From Chionoecetes opilio (Eukaryota; Arthropoda; Malacostraca; Decapoda; Majidae): a stretch of 64,000 nucleotides of DNA. Made by a program: the position numbers and the translations under genes. The stretch is from NCBI GenBank assembly GCA_016584305.1, contig JACEEZ010019115.1:270188-334187 (forward strand), in the 5' to 3' direction. Shown here one piece after another: positions 31,218-45,477 of the stretch (positions within the stretch are counted from its first letter, which is position 1; each line of letters starts with the position of its first letter). The notes beneath the pieces are model-generated. The model was given only the letters and a program-made list of their open reading frames with translations, ran no database searches and had not been told where the DNA came from.

Positions 31218-33245
31218 TATCTTATCAGAACATAAGAAGAACATAAGAAAGCAAGTAAGCTACAAGAGGCCGTGAGACCTACACGAGGTAGTTCCTGTTA
31301 CCTAATTCTACCTATATCCACCTCTCTTCCCCATCCATGAATTTATTCAGACTCCTTTTAAAGACCCCAATAGACTCCGCATTGACCACCTGACAACTTA
31401 GTCCATTCCAATCATTCACCACCCTATTTGTGAACCAGTTTCTCCCAATTTCTTTTTTAAATCTACGCTTTTCCAGCTTGAATCCGTTACTTCTCGTTCT
31501 ACCCTGCTTACTAACCATAAGAACTTTTCCTACATCGCCTATATTGTATCCCTTTATCCACTTAAAAACTTCTATCAGATCGCTCTTACTTTTACGCCTC
31601 TCGATGTGAGTTTAATTTAATAGTTTTCAATCTCTTCTCATAAGTAAATTTACGCATTCCATGAATCATTTTCGTCATCCTTCTCTTGAAACTGATACTA
31701 ACAAGGCAATACCCATCCTTAATACGGAGACCAAAACGGGAACCGCATAGTCCTAAGTGAGGTCTGACTAGAGCCAAATAAAGCTTTAGAATACCTTCAG
31801 CCACTTCTACTTTTAACACTCCTGGTAAAAAAATCTTAACACCCCTGTTGGCTCGATTTCTAGCCTCAATACATTGATTCCTACGACGGAGGTCTGAGTT
31901 TACTCGCACTCCCAGATCTTTCTCCCCTCTGATCTTTTCAGCGATACATTGCGTTATGGTGTACCTATTACCAGGAGTTTTTCTAACAACGTCATAACGC
32001 TGCACTTCTCAATATTAAATTCCATCTGCCATCTTTCTGCCCACTCATTTAATTTATCTAAGTCCCTTGCAAAATATTTTACATCAGACTGTGATCTAAT
32101 AATCCTACCTCCCTTTAGTATCATCCGCAAACTTGTTTGATATCACAAATAACCCCCACTATCCAAGTTTTTTTGATGTAAATAAAAATAGTAATGGACC
32201 CAAAAACAGACCCTTGTGGAACTCCCACTTGTTACTTGCCCAATTCAGATTTAGAACTATTATTGTAACCCTTTGTTGCCTATCACTTAGCCAAGATCTA
32301 ATCCAACGAAGAACCTTCCCTTTCTTTCCATGAGCCTTAACCTTATTTAGAGTCCACCATGTGGCCACCTTGTCGAATGCCTTACAAAGTTTCAGGTATG
32401 CTATATCATAATCTATTCATTATCTGTTTGTTTCATAAACTTTCCTATAAAAATAAATAAATTAGTGAGACATGATTACCTTTGGTGAACCCATGTTGTG
32501 ACCATTTACCAAACTAAGCTTTCAGATGCTCTCATTTTTTTTGCAATAACGCTTCCAATAATTTACCTACCACTGACTTCAGGCTAAGGGGCCCATAATT
32601 TGACATTAATCCTCTATCTCCCTTCTTAAATATGGGAACTCTTTTCCCTTCCCCATTAAACCCCTTTCCCGTATCAAACGATTTCCCAAAAATACCTAAC
32701 ACATCACTCAAACCCCTTTGCTTCCTTTTAGTAATCTGGATCCCCTTTATCTAGTCCCTGGTGACTTAAATTCTTCTTCCCTCTATACCTTCTTCTACCT
32801 TTTTCCCCAGTTTTCCACAATATCTTTTGATTTTTTCATCATCCTTTCCTTCTAAACTTATGTTCCATCAGGTAATCTTCTTTTATCCTCCTGAGTAAAA
32901 CACTTAGAAAATAATCATTTAAAAATTTTCACATATCCCCTGCCGTGCTTTTAAAATCTCCCCCTGCTTTTTTGTTAATGGCCCCCTAATCCCTAGTCTT
33001 TTTTTTTATAAACCGAAAAAATCCCTTGGGTCGGCTTTGGGCCTTTCCCCTTTGCTTTGCTTTTGCAATCTTAATCTCAAAAATTCTTCTTTCGCTGCTC
33101 TTGTTATTTTTTTGCCGTTCTACCCAAACTCGTTTTACTGCTTCTTTTCACCTCCCATCCTTAACTTTCTTATACAGTCCTTTTTTTCCCTGTGTTGTGT
33201 TTTTTTTTTAAAAATCTCATCCCCTCCACATATTACTATGCGTTA
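31218..33245 (-). mobile_element. CR1-like non-LTR retrotransposon, 5'-truncated
   Basis: Minus strand. From the 5' side: VPIFKKGDRG and SNYGPLS near 32,600 (RT finger block), WWTLNKVKAHGKKGKVLRW and the GPLLFL block near 32,190-32,360, EKDLGVRVNSDLRR and KLYLALVRPHLGLCGS near 31,740-31,900, then KRRFKKEIGRNWFTNRVVND and the FKRSLNKFMDGE tail near 31,330-31,430. The FADD/YADD segment near 32,100 is damaged. The 3' end carries TTCTTATGTTCTTATG-like short repeats (minus strand), the tandem tail type of CR1 elements. Many frameshifts are present, and sequence from about 32,640 to 33,245 shows homopolymer noise like that of block 2. Endonuclease and ORF1 are absent. Confidence 0.82.
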
Positions 33246-33289
33246 TGTTTTTCTCCCTCTCTCCCCTTTTCCCTATACCAGTCTTACAA

Positions 33290-33660
33290 TTTAAAAATTT
33301 AAAAATATTTTAATTTATATATATAATCATAATTATATACTTTTTATAATATATATAATTATAATTATATATATATTATATATATTATATCATTATAAAA
33401 ATTTTTATATACTATAAATATAATTATATAATATTATATATTATATATATAGTTATATTAATAAAAATATATTAATATTATATATAATATATATATAATA
33501 TATATATAATTATTTTAATATAATAATTAATTAATTTAATAATCTTATTAAATATATTATATATTATTATTTAAATTAATCCCTTTTAATATATTTAGAT
33601 ATTATATATATATAATTATATTTTAAATTTTATATAATATATATTATTATAAGATTTATC
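33290..33660. repeat. AT-only low-complexity tract
   Basis: About 370 bp of almost pure A and T with ATATAT and TTAATA mixtures. No ORF. Confidence 0.9.
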
Positions 33661-34006
33661 ATTAGGTTGATTAAAGTACTAAATCTATTCAGTCATTTGG
33701 GGGGTCCGTTGGGGTGGTGGTAAGGCAGGACATCATTAAACCCCTGCCCTCCCTTCACAACACCGTGCCTCCCCCCGGGCATGTTGCTGTTTGGGGCTCG
33801 TTCCCTCAGTCAGTTTCCGCAGTCAGTCAGACCCGCCATTTACTCAGTCAGTTTAAACAGGGGAGAGGAAGAGGGAGGGAAGGAGGAAGGGAAGGGGGAG
33901 AGGAAAGAGGGAAAAGGGAGACAGGGCACAAGTGGTGGATGAAGGATGACGAGATGAAGAAAACGATGAACAAAATAAGATAAGATATGAAGAATGGAAA
34001 TAGGTA

Positions 34007-34011
<5 letters not shown>

Positions 34012-34046
<35 letters not shown>

Positions 34047-34421
34047 GTTTAGCTATAGCGCCTGTAGGCCAAAAGGGGAGTCTTTGATGTGGTCGATCTC
34101 GCCGTTGGTGGCGCAGGGTGGATTTTTAAAAGTGACAACCTGGTCTCAGGTTGAAAATCCCATTTTCTTGGGGATGTTTGAACTTCAGTTAAGGGCATGT
34201 ACCCTAGAGTCCACAGCTCACACTCCCAATCGCAGACAGGTATAGCGCATATGTGGTTTTCTTCGGCACTACGAATGGATTGACAGTTACTCTTGGTGAG
34301 ACTTACTCGGACCTTCTGCTCCCCGACCAGGCTCTTGAAAGAGTTTTCCCCGGCAGCATTCGAACTCGGGACATTGAGTTCAGCACTCCAAGACGCTAAC
34401 CACTCGGCCACCGCCTCCCCC
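34012..34421 (-). mobile_element. SINE family A, copy 2
   Basis: Minus strand. The head GGCGGTGGCCGAGTGGTTAG and B-box-like GTTCGAAT lie at the right edge; the body ends GCGCTATAGC, and the tail is about 27 A (poly(T) at 34,014-34,044). Alignment by eye to copies 1 and 3 runs over the whole length with scattered indels. The flanks are purine-rich and I could not settle a TSD. The downstream MAEWLASWSAELNV frame is the SINE itself and not a gene. Confidence 0.87.
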
Positions 34422-34429
34422 TGGAAGAA

Positions 34430-34832
34430 GATGGAAGATGGAAGAAAGAAAGAAAAAAGAAAGAAAGAAAGAAAGAAAGGAATGAAGGAAGGGAAGGAAA
34501 AGGATGGAGGGAGTGAGGAAGAAAGGGAAAATGGAAAGAGGAAGAAAGGAATGGAGAATGGAAGGATGGGAGTGAGGGAAGGAGGATGAAAGAGTATGAG
34601 AAAAAAAACTACTGATAAAGACTCACTAAAACCAAGAAAGCTTTATAACAGAGAGATAGAAAGATAAAAAGAAAGAGAGAAAGATAAAGAGAGAGAGAGG
34701 AAAAAAATAGTATGAGGATGAAAAACAATGTAGGGGAATAAGATAGGAATCAGGAAAAAGGAGGAAGGAAGGGAAAGAGAGAGATTAGAAGGGCGAAGAA
34801 AGATGGGGATGATGGGGGAGATATATAGATAC

Positions 34833-34875
<43 letters not shown>

Positions 34876-34925
34876 ATATATATACTATTATATATTATAT
34901 ATACATAATATATATATATATACCT
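34430..34925. repeat. Purine-rich tract, diverged repeat copy and (TA)n
   Basis: GAAAGAAAG and GGAAGGA DNA up to about 34,700, then a copy of a ~130-bp segment (34,705-34,820) that recurs at 35,515-35,642, then a TA array at about 34,838-34,925. Confidence 0.8.
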
Positions 34926-35179
34926 ACAAAGAAAGCCACCCTCAGCAACTCTTCTATCTTTCTTTGACCCTCAGTCCTTCACGATATAAATTATAATAAT
35001 GTCGTCATTCCTTTAAGACTATGGAGGCCCATAATACCCTCCTTTCGTGATCATATTGCCGAGGGTGAACTGCGTTGTTATGTAGTAACTGTTGTATTAT
35101 GGGAAGAGGAAGAGGAGGAGGAAAGAAGAGATGCGAATGGAAGTTAATACAGAGCAAACACAGGAAGATAGAAATGAAG

Positions 35180-36180
<1,001 letters not shown>

Positions 36181-36199
36181 TCAGTCTTCATTCGAGTGA

Positions 36200-36625
36200 C
36201 CGCCCTCGTTGCCCCATGATGGGCTGTGATGGGGCGGGGCGGGGCGGAGGGCGGTAGTGAGGGGGGAAGTGAAAAATAAAATACAGTTGCGGGAATTCAA
36301 TAAAGCATCGATGGAGCCACATAGCTATACACCAGAGCTCGCATAGGAGGGTATCAGCTGACGTAACCGGAAGTGGCTTGGAATTTGAATTTTCGTATTT
36401 ACAATATAATCTATTATTTACACTCAGCAGTACCCAGAGCGTAACGTTATTGTAATTGAAGCGTTAGCTGTAGTTCGCTAGGGTTTATGACAGTGCGCAA
36501 AGTCTCAATACACATACACAGTTTTCACGTCAGTCGCCAATGGTTTCGCTGCTTCTTCTGTCCTGGGTGCCAGCAAGGCGCCGTGGGGGGCCCGCCATAC
36601 AGGGTGTGGCGTGACGTCATACAGT
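36200..36625. promoter_or_regulatory. Promoter-like GC-box/ETS/CCAAT/CRE cluster
   Basis: In otherwise AT-rich DNA this stretch holds overlapping GC boxes (GGGGCGGGGCGGGGCGGAGG at 36,231-36,250), an ETS-type CCGGAAGTG at 36,367-36,375, a CGCCAATGG CCAAT box at 36,535-36,543 and a full CRE, TGACGTCA, at 36,612-36,619. A good 5' splice site CAG|GTATGT lies downstream at 37,141-37,149. These are the parts of a TATA-less animal promoter with a non-coding first exon, but no exon can be proven from sequence alone. It may equally be an unrecognised element. Confidence 0.35.
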
Positions 36626-38070
36626 AAGAAGATCGTGATTAATAGGCAGAATAATCATGAGACAGGTACACACTATGAGTGTATCAGTATAACATCTACA
36701 TGGGTAATAAGATGTTACTACAGAAAGGTATAATATATAATAGGCAAATAGATGAATGAAATAAATAGTAATTGGCACCGGTGCATTGGAGGAAAAAGAG
36801 CTCTAAATTGCCATTGCATCATGGTAACAATGTTGCATCATGCTAGATAAATACATGACATAATTTATAGGTTCTATTTCAATAAGACACATAGGTTGTA
36901 CCTATCTAAAACTCCATCATCTTTTCATATTATGATGGTATATGACACGTACCAATGCAATAACATGTAGAAAAATTGCCAAGAAAATATAAATTGTGAC
37001 GAAAAGCTATTCACCATAGTGAGCGTCGCTTCCACAGCTATCAAGTATCGAAGGTTCAGTATATCAGGAATCACGACCTGGCAACCCTGATCAGGATACT
37101 GGGCAGAGTTACAGATTAGAGGGAGAAGCTTGACATCACACAGGTATGTCCCGTATTATTAAGCTACCAGATGATATTTAGGATATTTTAGCCATCTTGT
37201 TCACGAGCCATTGCTGCATATCGAGAGCATATATTACTTACGGTAAGACATACCTTCAATAAGATAATGGGAGTAAAACAAAGGAGTGCATAAACATTTT
37301 CTCTCACTTTTTTTGCTTCAACTCCCTATTATTCCTGTAATTTTGCTCACATTGAATGTTCATTCACTGTCTCGGAATCAGCACACTTTTCTAATTGTGT
37401 TGGTATGTGATATATACCAATGCAAAAATAAGGAGGTTGTAACACATGACAATAACGTAAAACTTGTCCGTCTGACAGTGGATCGCCGAATATCATTGTT
37501 GCATGCCCGCCATCCAACGTCGCCTGCTTCACTCCGCCTACCCATTGGGGTAGCGGATGAGTGCTCTAGTGTATAACGCTGTAGATGGAACACATACGAT
37601 TTTTCTAGGTTTTATTCTTCTTCCATCGTCAACACTAAAATACCGACGCTTGTGCTTTGTTGCATAAATGTTTTGAGATCAGTTCTTGATGACTCTTTTA
37701 CTAAAACTGAAAATAGTTTTTTGGGAAAGAGTCCTACATAAGAGTAACTCTCTCTCTCTCTCTCTCGCTCTCTTAATGTATTGAACACAAACTATATCAC
37801 TTCATAAACTGAAATACCATATATATTTATAAAAAAATAAAAATAAATAAAAATTAAGTATTCATAGAAAACAAAGATAAAAACATAAACGTCGAGCACA
37901 CTTAAATCTTACGCATATCCCCAAAAAGGCAGCGATTACATTAGGGGATGTGTAGCAAAGTAGCAATTACGAGGGAGAGATAAATGCCACATGGACAACT
38001 GAATAACAAACTTACATAAACATAAACCGTGATTATCTCCGTCACACGAACAAAGTTTGAACTCTTCTTC
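36626..38070. other. Unique AT-rich DNA
   Basis: No known repeat was recognised. Small ORFs (for example 37,286-37,576 on the plus strand) lack domains and codon bias. A short CT array lies near 37,748-37,772. Confidence 0.5.
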
Positions 38071-38077
38071 CTTCCCT

Positions 38078-38154
<77 letters not shown>

Positions 38155-38411
38155 TTACTATAACCTCTACTACTTGCATAACTAGAATTTAAGTGATAGT
38201 ACTCACCAATTCCAGCCAGGCATTCCAACGCACCTGAAAATAGACAATATTGAAACTAGGAGGATAATTATAATATGTATAATAAGAAGAAATGTAACAT
38301 TAAACATAATTATAGAAATACTAATAACAATAATAATAACAATAATAAAAAAATCACTAACAAATCGAATAACTTCTAAACATAATAATAAACATACTAC
38401 TACTACTACTG

Positions 38412-38470
<59 letters not shown>

Positions 38471-38492
38471 GCTACTACTACTACTACTACTA
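38078..38492. repeat. Two (CTA)n trinucleotide arrays
   Basis: CTA arrays at 38,078-38,160 and 38,395-38,492, separated by AATAAT-rich DNA. They give poly-Ser or poly-Val frames on the minus strand that are not genes. Confidence 0.95.
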
Positions 38493-38744
38493 GCAATAAC
38501 AATATTTACAAAAAAATAATAATAGTATTAATCCCAAAAAGTTACAAGTTAGTTACAATAATATCTAACAACTTTTCAAGAATTTAATTACAAACCTTCT
38601 CACGCCTGTTAACATGTCATCCAGAACAAAAATCTGACCAATGTTGCAGACATAAAAATTACATCCCTGACTTTATCCCTTCATTCCATTACTTGTTTGT
38701 TAAGATTACTGTAGCACATCATGTCTATTTCTCTTTCTTTGTGA

Positions 38745-39104
<360 letters not shown>

Positions 39105-39216
39105 ATGCAAGGACAAACACGATGCTTTTAATTAAAAGCGACTTAATACAACAATGCAACTAAAACAGACAAAATCTAAGACTTTCATAAATTATGGCTC
39201 ATCTTTTATAATTATT

Positions 39217-39410
39217 TATCTTTGTCACCTCACGTGTATCACCAGGCAGGCAGGCAGACGACGACGACGGCGAAAACACCGACACCGCAGACACTGTAGG
39301 GCAACGTATAGGCACGGGTGACGTCGAGGGCGATGGCGAAAACGACACCGCAGACACTGGAAGTAGAAGCAACAGAGAGCTGCCGCCATCGGGACGCATA
39401 CGCTGGCGGC
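39217..39410 (+). CDS. Possible acidic coding exon (speculative)
   Basis: A plus-strand frame runs from after a stop near 39,205 to TAA at 39,428. It reads SPGRQADDDDGENTDTADT, a short linker, then GDVEGDGENDTADTGSRSN and ends RIRWRPDWLQM. It contains an imperfect internal duplication (DGEN..DTADT), is rich in Asp/Glu/Thr and has a pyrimidine-containing stretch ending CACCAG just upstream that could be a 3' splice site. No start codon, domain or conserved family is visible. The antisense frame is also open because the DNA is GC-rich. It may be chance or the end of a larger gene. Confidence 0.22.
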
Positions 39411-39587
39411 CAGACTGGCTGCAAATGTAACATGCCTTATGGTACAGGATGTTGTTGGGTGATTGTTCATCAGATTGGGATTGGGCACTATGTAAACTGT
39501 GGTTACGTAGCTTTTCAATATTGGGATTATGTTATTATGTAAAAAAAAATTACATACATGTATTACTATATGTAGGGATACATGTTG

Positions 39588-39735
39588 CTTTAATAAAGCG
39601 GGGGGAATTGGTGTAGTGTTCCGATGTATCGCATGAACGAGGGTTCAGGTTCACGCGACGTGACTCGGTATAGAGAAATTAATAAAGCGCCAGTTACTGT
39701 CTGGCAGCCTTCGCAAACGCTCCTTGTTTCCTTAC
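39588..39735 (+). mobile_element. Degenerate tRNA-like (SINE-like) segment
   Basis: GAATTGGTGTAGTGTTCCGA resembles an A box region, and GAGGGTTCAGGTTCACG resembles a B box about 35 bases later. No clear tail or TSD is present, and the CA array at 39,744-39,775 follows. Support is weak. Confidence 0.35.
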
Positions 39736-39746
39736 CCGACACTACA

Positions 39747-39775
<29 letters not shown>

Positions 39776-39777
<2 letters not shown>

Positions 39778-40365
39778 AGAAATAAGAAAAGAAACAGAGA
39801 ATAAAAAAACACGCGACAGAAAGGAAGGGAATACAAGTGTTGTGAAATCAGGCAATAACTGGCATCCTCCTCGTCCTTGGCTCCAACACTAGCAAGGCAA
39901 ATAACAGGGGATTCATGCCCCGTCATTAGCAACACCTGCACGACGGGGAAACACCTGGCTACACTATAACATTACATTCACACGCCATCACCTCTCTTTC
40001 CCTCTCTCTCCTGCCCACCCCCATCCCCTCGCTCTCTTTTCCCCTTCCTCCTCCCCTCCCCTTGCTTTCTTCTCCCCTTGCTCCTCCCCTTCCCTCGCTT
40101 TCTTCTCCCTTCCTCTCTCCATTCCCTAGCTCCCCTCTCGCCTCTCCCTTTCCTCCTTTCGAGTCGGGTTATGTAAGGCAAGTAGTGCTCAACGTCGCCC
40201 TGCTATAACTGTGTTTGTAAAAGTTAAAATAAAAAGTTATGGAAAAGAGATAATCTTGACAATGAAAAACACAAGGATGTATGACACACACACACACGAA
40301 AAAAAAAAACGTGGAGTTTGCTGAATCTAGAATTAACTATTATAGATGAAAAGGGGATAAAATGG
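39776..40365. other. Spacer, pyrimidine-rich
   Basis: TCCCCTTCCTCCTCCC-type DNA at 39,995-40,160 and unique sequence, with no gene. Confidence 0.5.
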
Positions 40366-40368
40366 TAT

Positions 40369-41445
<1,077 letters not shown>

Positions 41446-41663
41446 GTTGTACGCACACAAACACACACATGCAAACAGTCACACACACACACACATGCAA
41501 ACAGTCACACGCAAACAGTCACACGCAAACAGTCACACACACACACGCACGCACGCAAGCACGCACGCACGGAAACAGTCACACACACACACGCACGCAC
41601 GCACGCACGCACGCACGCGCGCACACGCGCACACGCGCACACACACACACACACAAACACACC
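41446..41663. repeat. CA/CGCA array with ACACGCAAACAGTC units
   Basis: Starts as ACAC, then three or four copies of a 14-bp CACACGCAAACAGT unit, then ACGC/GCAC units and CA. The Thr-His/Ala-Arg frames are artefacts. Confidence 0.93.
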
Positions 41664-41830
41664 GCCACGATGGTCAAATTGATAGCATGCTGGCCTGCCA
41701 TTCTGTGGTAGCCAGTTCGAAACTTCACTACTCCCGCGGATTTTTCACTGACAAATTTGGGCGGTCATATCCCTCTAGTCTTGAGCAAGGGGATGGGGGG
41801 GTGTGGTGTGAATCATGATCGTGACCATGG
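41664..41830 (+). mobile_element. tRNA-like SINE fragment
   Basis: GCCACGATGGTCAAATTGAT has an A-box-like TGGTCAAATTGATAGC, and GTAGCCAGTTCGAAACTTC carries a B-box-like AGTTCGAAAC at tRNA spacing. The tail is not clear. It is probably a decayed SINE of a different family from A. Confidence 0.5.
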
Positions 41831-42915
41831 GTGAATAACACGAGCAAAAAAACTAATACCGTGCGCTCACACGTTCACACACGCAATTAAAACTCCCCAA
41901 GTGGGAGGGCCTCTCCCCTTTTTTTTCTCGTATTAAGAACTTAAGGAAGAAATATAATTGTCCTCCCCTGAACGACTGGAGATGAAATTAGTAAAACAAC
42001 AACTCGAAACTCAATCTATTGTTATAAAAAAATCATAAATGGAAAAGCAGTTGTACTAAAATGTTACCACCATCGGTTCTTTACTGCATCATAAGCAAAG
42101 GCAAAATAATGCAAATATTCCTAAATAAACACAGAGGGGGAGGACAGAGAAGAAGATAATTAACAAAAAATACCACAGGAGCACAGTACGGAAGCAAAAT
42201 AATAATAACAATAACAATATATATATCATTATTATTAATATCAATAATAATATTATTATAAATAATAATAATAATAAAAATAATAACAATAACTATAATA
42301 ATAATGTTATTCCCTCTCACTATAATTAATTAATCACTGAAAAAATGTAAATATCGAAAAAAAACTATAGTCTCAAGCCAACAAGGCAAAAAAGGATAAA
42401 AACAGTGTATATAGAAAAGTTCCATGGGAAAAAAAGTAAATGGGCATAGCAAGACAGCTAACAACAAACAAACAAATTAAAAATTGCAAAATCCACCAAA
42501 CGAAACATAAAACATAAATCTGGTCAAATATTCAAATTTAATGTATTTAATGATCATAATAAAACAAAACACAATCTATTATTTCTATATTTTGTTCTTA
42601 TTTTGCATTTAATAATCTCTGAATTCTTTCCCTCTTTCCCGTTTTAAACCTCACGAATATTAATTAGTGGTCGTAGGTAAGATAATAATTGAGTTCCTTA
42701 CGCACCAAATTGATTGAAGAGGTAAGACTAATCAACAAGATACCTGGATGAAAGAGCACACCTGGATTAATTAATGAGATGAGAGCACGCAATCTTTTTC
42801 CAAGGGTTGTAGACGGGCTGTGAGTTTGTTCCCGTTATGAATAACCGGAATAAATACAAGTTTATATCTTCAATTGCAATTCAATAACATTCAATCATTT
42901 ACTAAGAAAAAGCCG
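41831..42915. other. AT-rich spacer
   Basis: AATAATAAT-rich DNA and unique AT-rich sequence, with no gene or element recognised. Confidence 0.5.
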
Positions 42916-42922
42916 TTTATTA

Positions 42923-43898
42923 AGGCCCCGTCACACGATACAACATTTCACCCGGGGCCGTGAGGCGAGGGGTGGCCAGGCGTGCCTCTAAGCGCATGTT
43001 GCGGTCACACGGAGGCACATTTCAGGCGCGCGTCTTGTTGAGGCCCACCCGGGGAAAGTTTACTTTCCAGAGTAATTTCCCCCCTACCAAATAAGTTTAT
43101 CAATATAAATGATATATTGTTATCTTAGGAAATGTTTGTTATATAAGATTATCACACAAAAAACAATAAAACACACTAAATAAATGCCATTATGAGACAA
43201 GGAATGAATATGCATGAACAGTAAATTCAGTTAAACTTGGCCCCATATACAATTTTGCGAGACAACTTTTTAAATGGAGTATATCAAAAGAAGCGAATTT
43301 GTATTCTTATATTAGCTCTCCATTGATATATGTTGTTTTCTGATAAATTATTAAGCACCATGGATAAATTAGCGCTAACTAAATAAATAAGTCATCAATA
43401 GGGTAAATTTACCCCATATTTTTTTCATAGGGTAATTTTTACCATTTAGATATTTTTGTATTGCTAAATATCTTAGACCATCAAAACAAGAAAAGTTCGT
43501 TGATTTCGAATATGTCATCAAAAATTATATGGGAGCAACACTTGAGGAATTGCAGCGAGTTGAAGACAAAAAAGTGAGAAAAATGTTTATACACTAGTAT
43601 TACTTTTTGCTATATTTCTTATATTACAAAAAAAAAAATTTAACTTTATTGCACACATTGTCCTTACAAAAGTCATGTATATGTATATCCTCACAACGTC
43701 ACTGAAGATTAATAATTTGAGACATACGCTTGGTGAATTTGCTTTGGCATTGTGTGGCGCGCTATTTTTCCAAGATTGCTCGGCGTGACGGAATTCAGAC
43801 GAATCAAGTGTATAGCGAGGTGGGGGCATGGATTTGGTGTTTTCCGGAACGACCCTTGCTTGTCCCCGAGTGAAAAGTTGCATCGTGTGACGGGGCCT
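42923..43898. mobile_element. PIF/Harbinger-like non-autonomous DNA transposon
   Basis: Inverted termini of about 37 bp: AGGCCCCGTCACACGATACA at the left, and the inverse of CGTGTGACGGGGCCT at the right, continuing through TTTCAC-CGGGG. It is flanked by 3-bp duplications TTA (42,920-42,922 and 43,899-43,901). A TWA target duplication with GG-rich termini is characteristic of PIF/Harbinger. The 976-bp inside is AT-rich and has no transposase ORF, so it is a non-autonomous copy. Confidence 0.78.
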
Positions 43899-43901
43899 TT
43901 A

Positions 43902-44545
43902 GATAGATACATGTAAGTACAAGTAAAAAGCCAGTTTCCTTCTCAAATTGTTGATTAATGGGAGGAATATAAGATTTCGAGAGAGAGAAAAATAGAGAGA
44001 AAATGAGAAAGTGAGAAAGAAAGAGAGAGAGGGATAGAGGGAGAGGGAAAAAAAGAGAAAGAAACATAAACCCTGGTACGGCAGTGTATATATTGCCCCC
44101 ATGTAAATTATCTTTTATTTTATCAGTACATTTCCTGACCTTTCCTTCAATTCATATAAGTTAATAATTATGCTCATCTTCTTTTTTCTATGTATGCATA
44201 TTGTGTACTATTTGTGCTGTCTATGCCTTCGGGCGCAATATGTTTTTTCTTTATTATCATCATAAACAACTTGAACTCAAAGCTTTCTTGTCCTCCCTTC
44301 TAATATGTCTTCCAATAGCCTTCCTCTCCTCTCCCTTTCTTCACTCGATCTTCTTCAAGCTATTTGTGAATTTGTTCCCAAAGTAAGTTGGTGCCACGTT
44401 TTTGTTTTGGCTGCGTCGGAAATTAATCATATTTCCGCGAAGGACGGTGCGGCAAGTTAGTGAGGAAGAGAAATGCGGATGTAAAGCAGAACAGAATTGT
44501 TTTGACAGAAGTTGTGATGAAATATGATTTGTGATGCCATAATAC
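43902..44545. other. Purine-rich and unique spacer
   Basis: GAGAAAG tract at 43,978-44,065 and unique DNA. No gene. Confidence 0.5.
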
Positions 44546-44548
44546 TGC

Positions 44549-44745
<197 letters not shown>

Positions 44746-44827
44746 GAAAAAACCAGCTACAGACAGACATATTAGCAAATACAGACAAACGAATATGAGG
44801 TCAGATAATAATAGCGAGGAAGAAAAC

Positions 44828-44910
44828 GAGGTGTGTGTGTGTATTCACCTAGTTGTATTTTGCAGAGCCTAAGGTACACTTGTATGGCCCGGTCTGCATA
44901 GCTACATTTT
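44828..44910 (-). mobile_element. 3' tail of a tRNA-Val-like SINE (fragment)
   Basis: On the minus strand this reads GGCTCTGCAAAATACAACTA and GGTGAATAC followed by AC units. That matches the tail of the SINE at 49,962-50,265 (GGCCCTGTAAAACACAACTA, GATGAATAC, AC units). The tRNA-like head is missing. Confidence 0.65.
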
Positions 44911-44929
44911 TTATTTGCTTCCTTAGTGC

Positions 44930-45477
44930 TCAGTGCTGGCCAGCATCGTGACCTGGGGCAACAAGTGGCAAGTAAAATTCGCCCCTCACAAAACATAGCT
45001 GCTCAATGTCTCCAGGTCGAATGCAGCCCTGCGCCTTATCTGCGATGGGAAGACGCTGGTGCCCCAGGATGAGGTGGAGGTGTTTGGGGTCACCTACGAC
45101 TGCAAGCTGACCTTCACTTCAGAGCCCACATCGAGCGGCTTGCCAGAGAGGCATCTGAGAAGCTGGCATCCATGAGGAGGATGTCATGGCTCCTTGCCAG
45201 CAGGGGGTTGGAAATCCTCTACAAGGCGCAGGTTCGCTCTTCCATGGAGTACGCGTGCCTTGGGTGGGGCGGCGCGGCCAAGAAACACCTCGCTCTCCTT
45301 GACAAGGTACAGGATGGCGCGGTGAGGCTCATCAGGGACAGCGATGCCGGGCAGGAACCACGACTTCACAGCCTCCAGCACCGCAGAGACGTAGCGGGCC
45401 TCACTGTGATGTACAAGGTGCATTACCAGCGGATGCCTCACTTCAAACACTCCGGCAGCCCCTAGGGCGGGCCCAGG
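44930..45477 (+). pseudogene. Jockey-like RT C-terminal fragment (left part, split by a SINE)
   Basis: Plus strand. SVLASIVTWGNKWQVKFAPH and a stop, SRSNAALRLICDGKTLVPQD, VFGVTYDCKLTF, a frameshift, then LAREASEKLASMRR, LYKAQVRSSMEYACLGWGG, LHSLQHRRDVAGLTVMYKVH and HSGSP. These are the thumb and post-palm blocks of Jockey/CR1-type RT. The palm itself is missing. The reading is cut by the poly(T) of SINE-A copy 3 at 45,478 and continues after it at about 45,890. One stop and one frameshift lie within the left part. Confidence 0.83.

Noticed and set aside
34049..34411. 120-codon ORF MAEWLASWSAELNV.. as a gene
   Set aside because: It is the tRNA-derived SINE-A read through; the same peptide appears in the copy at 4,596-4,817.
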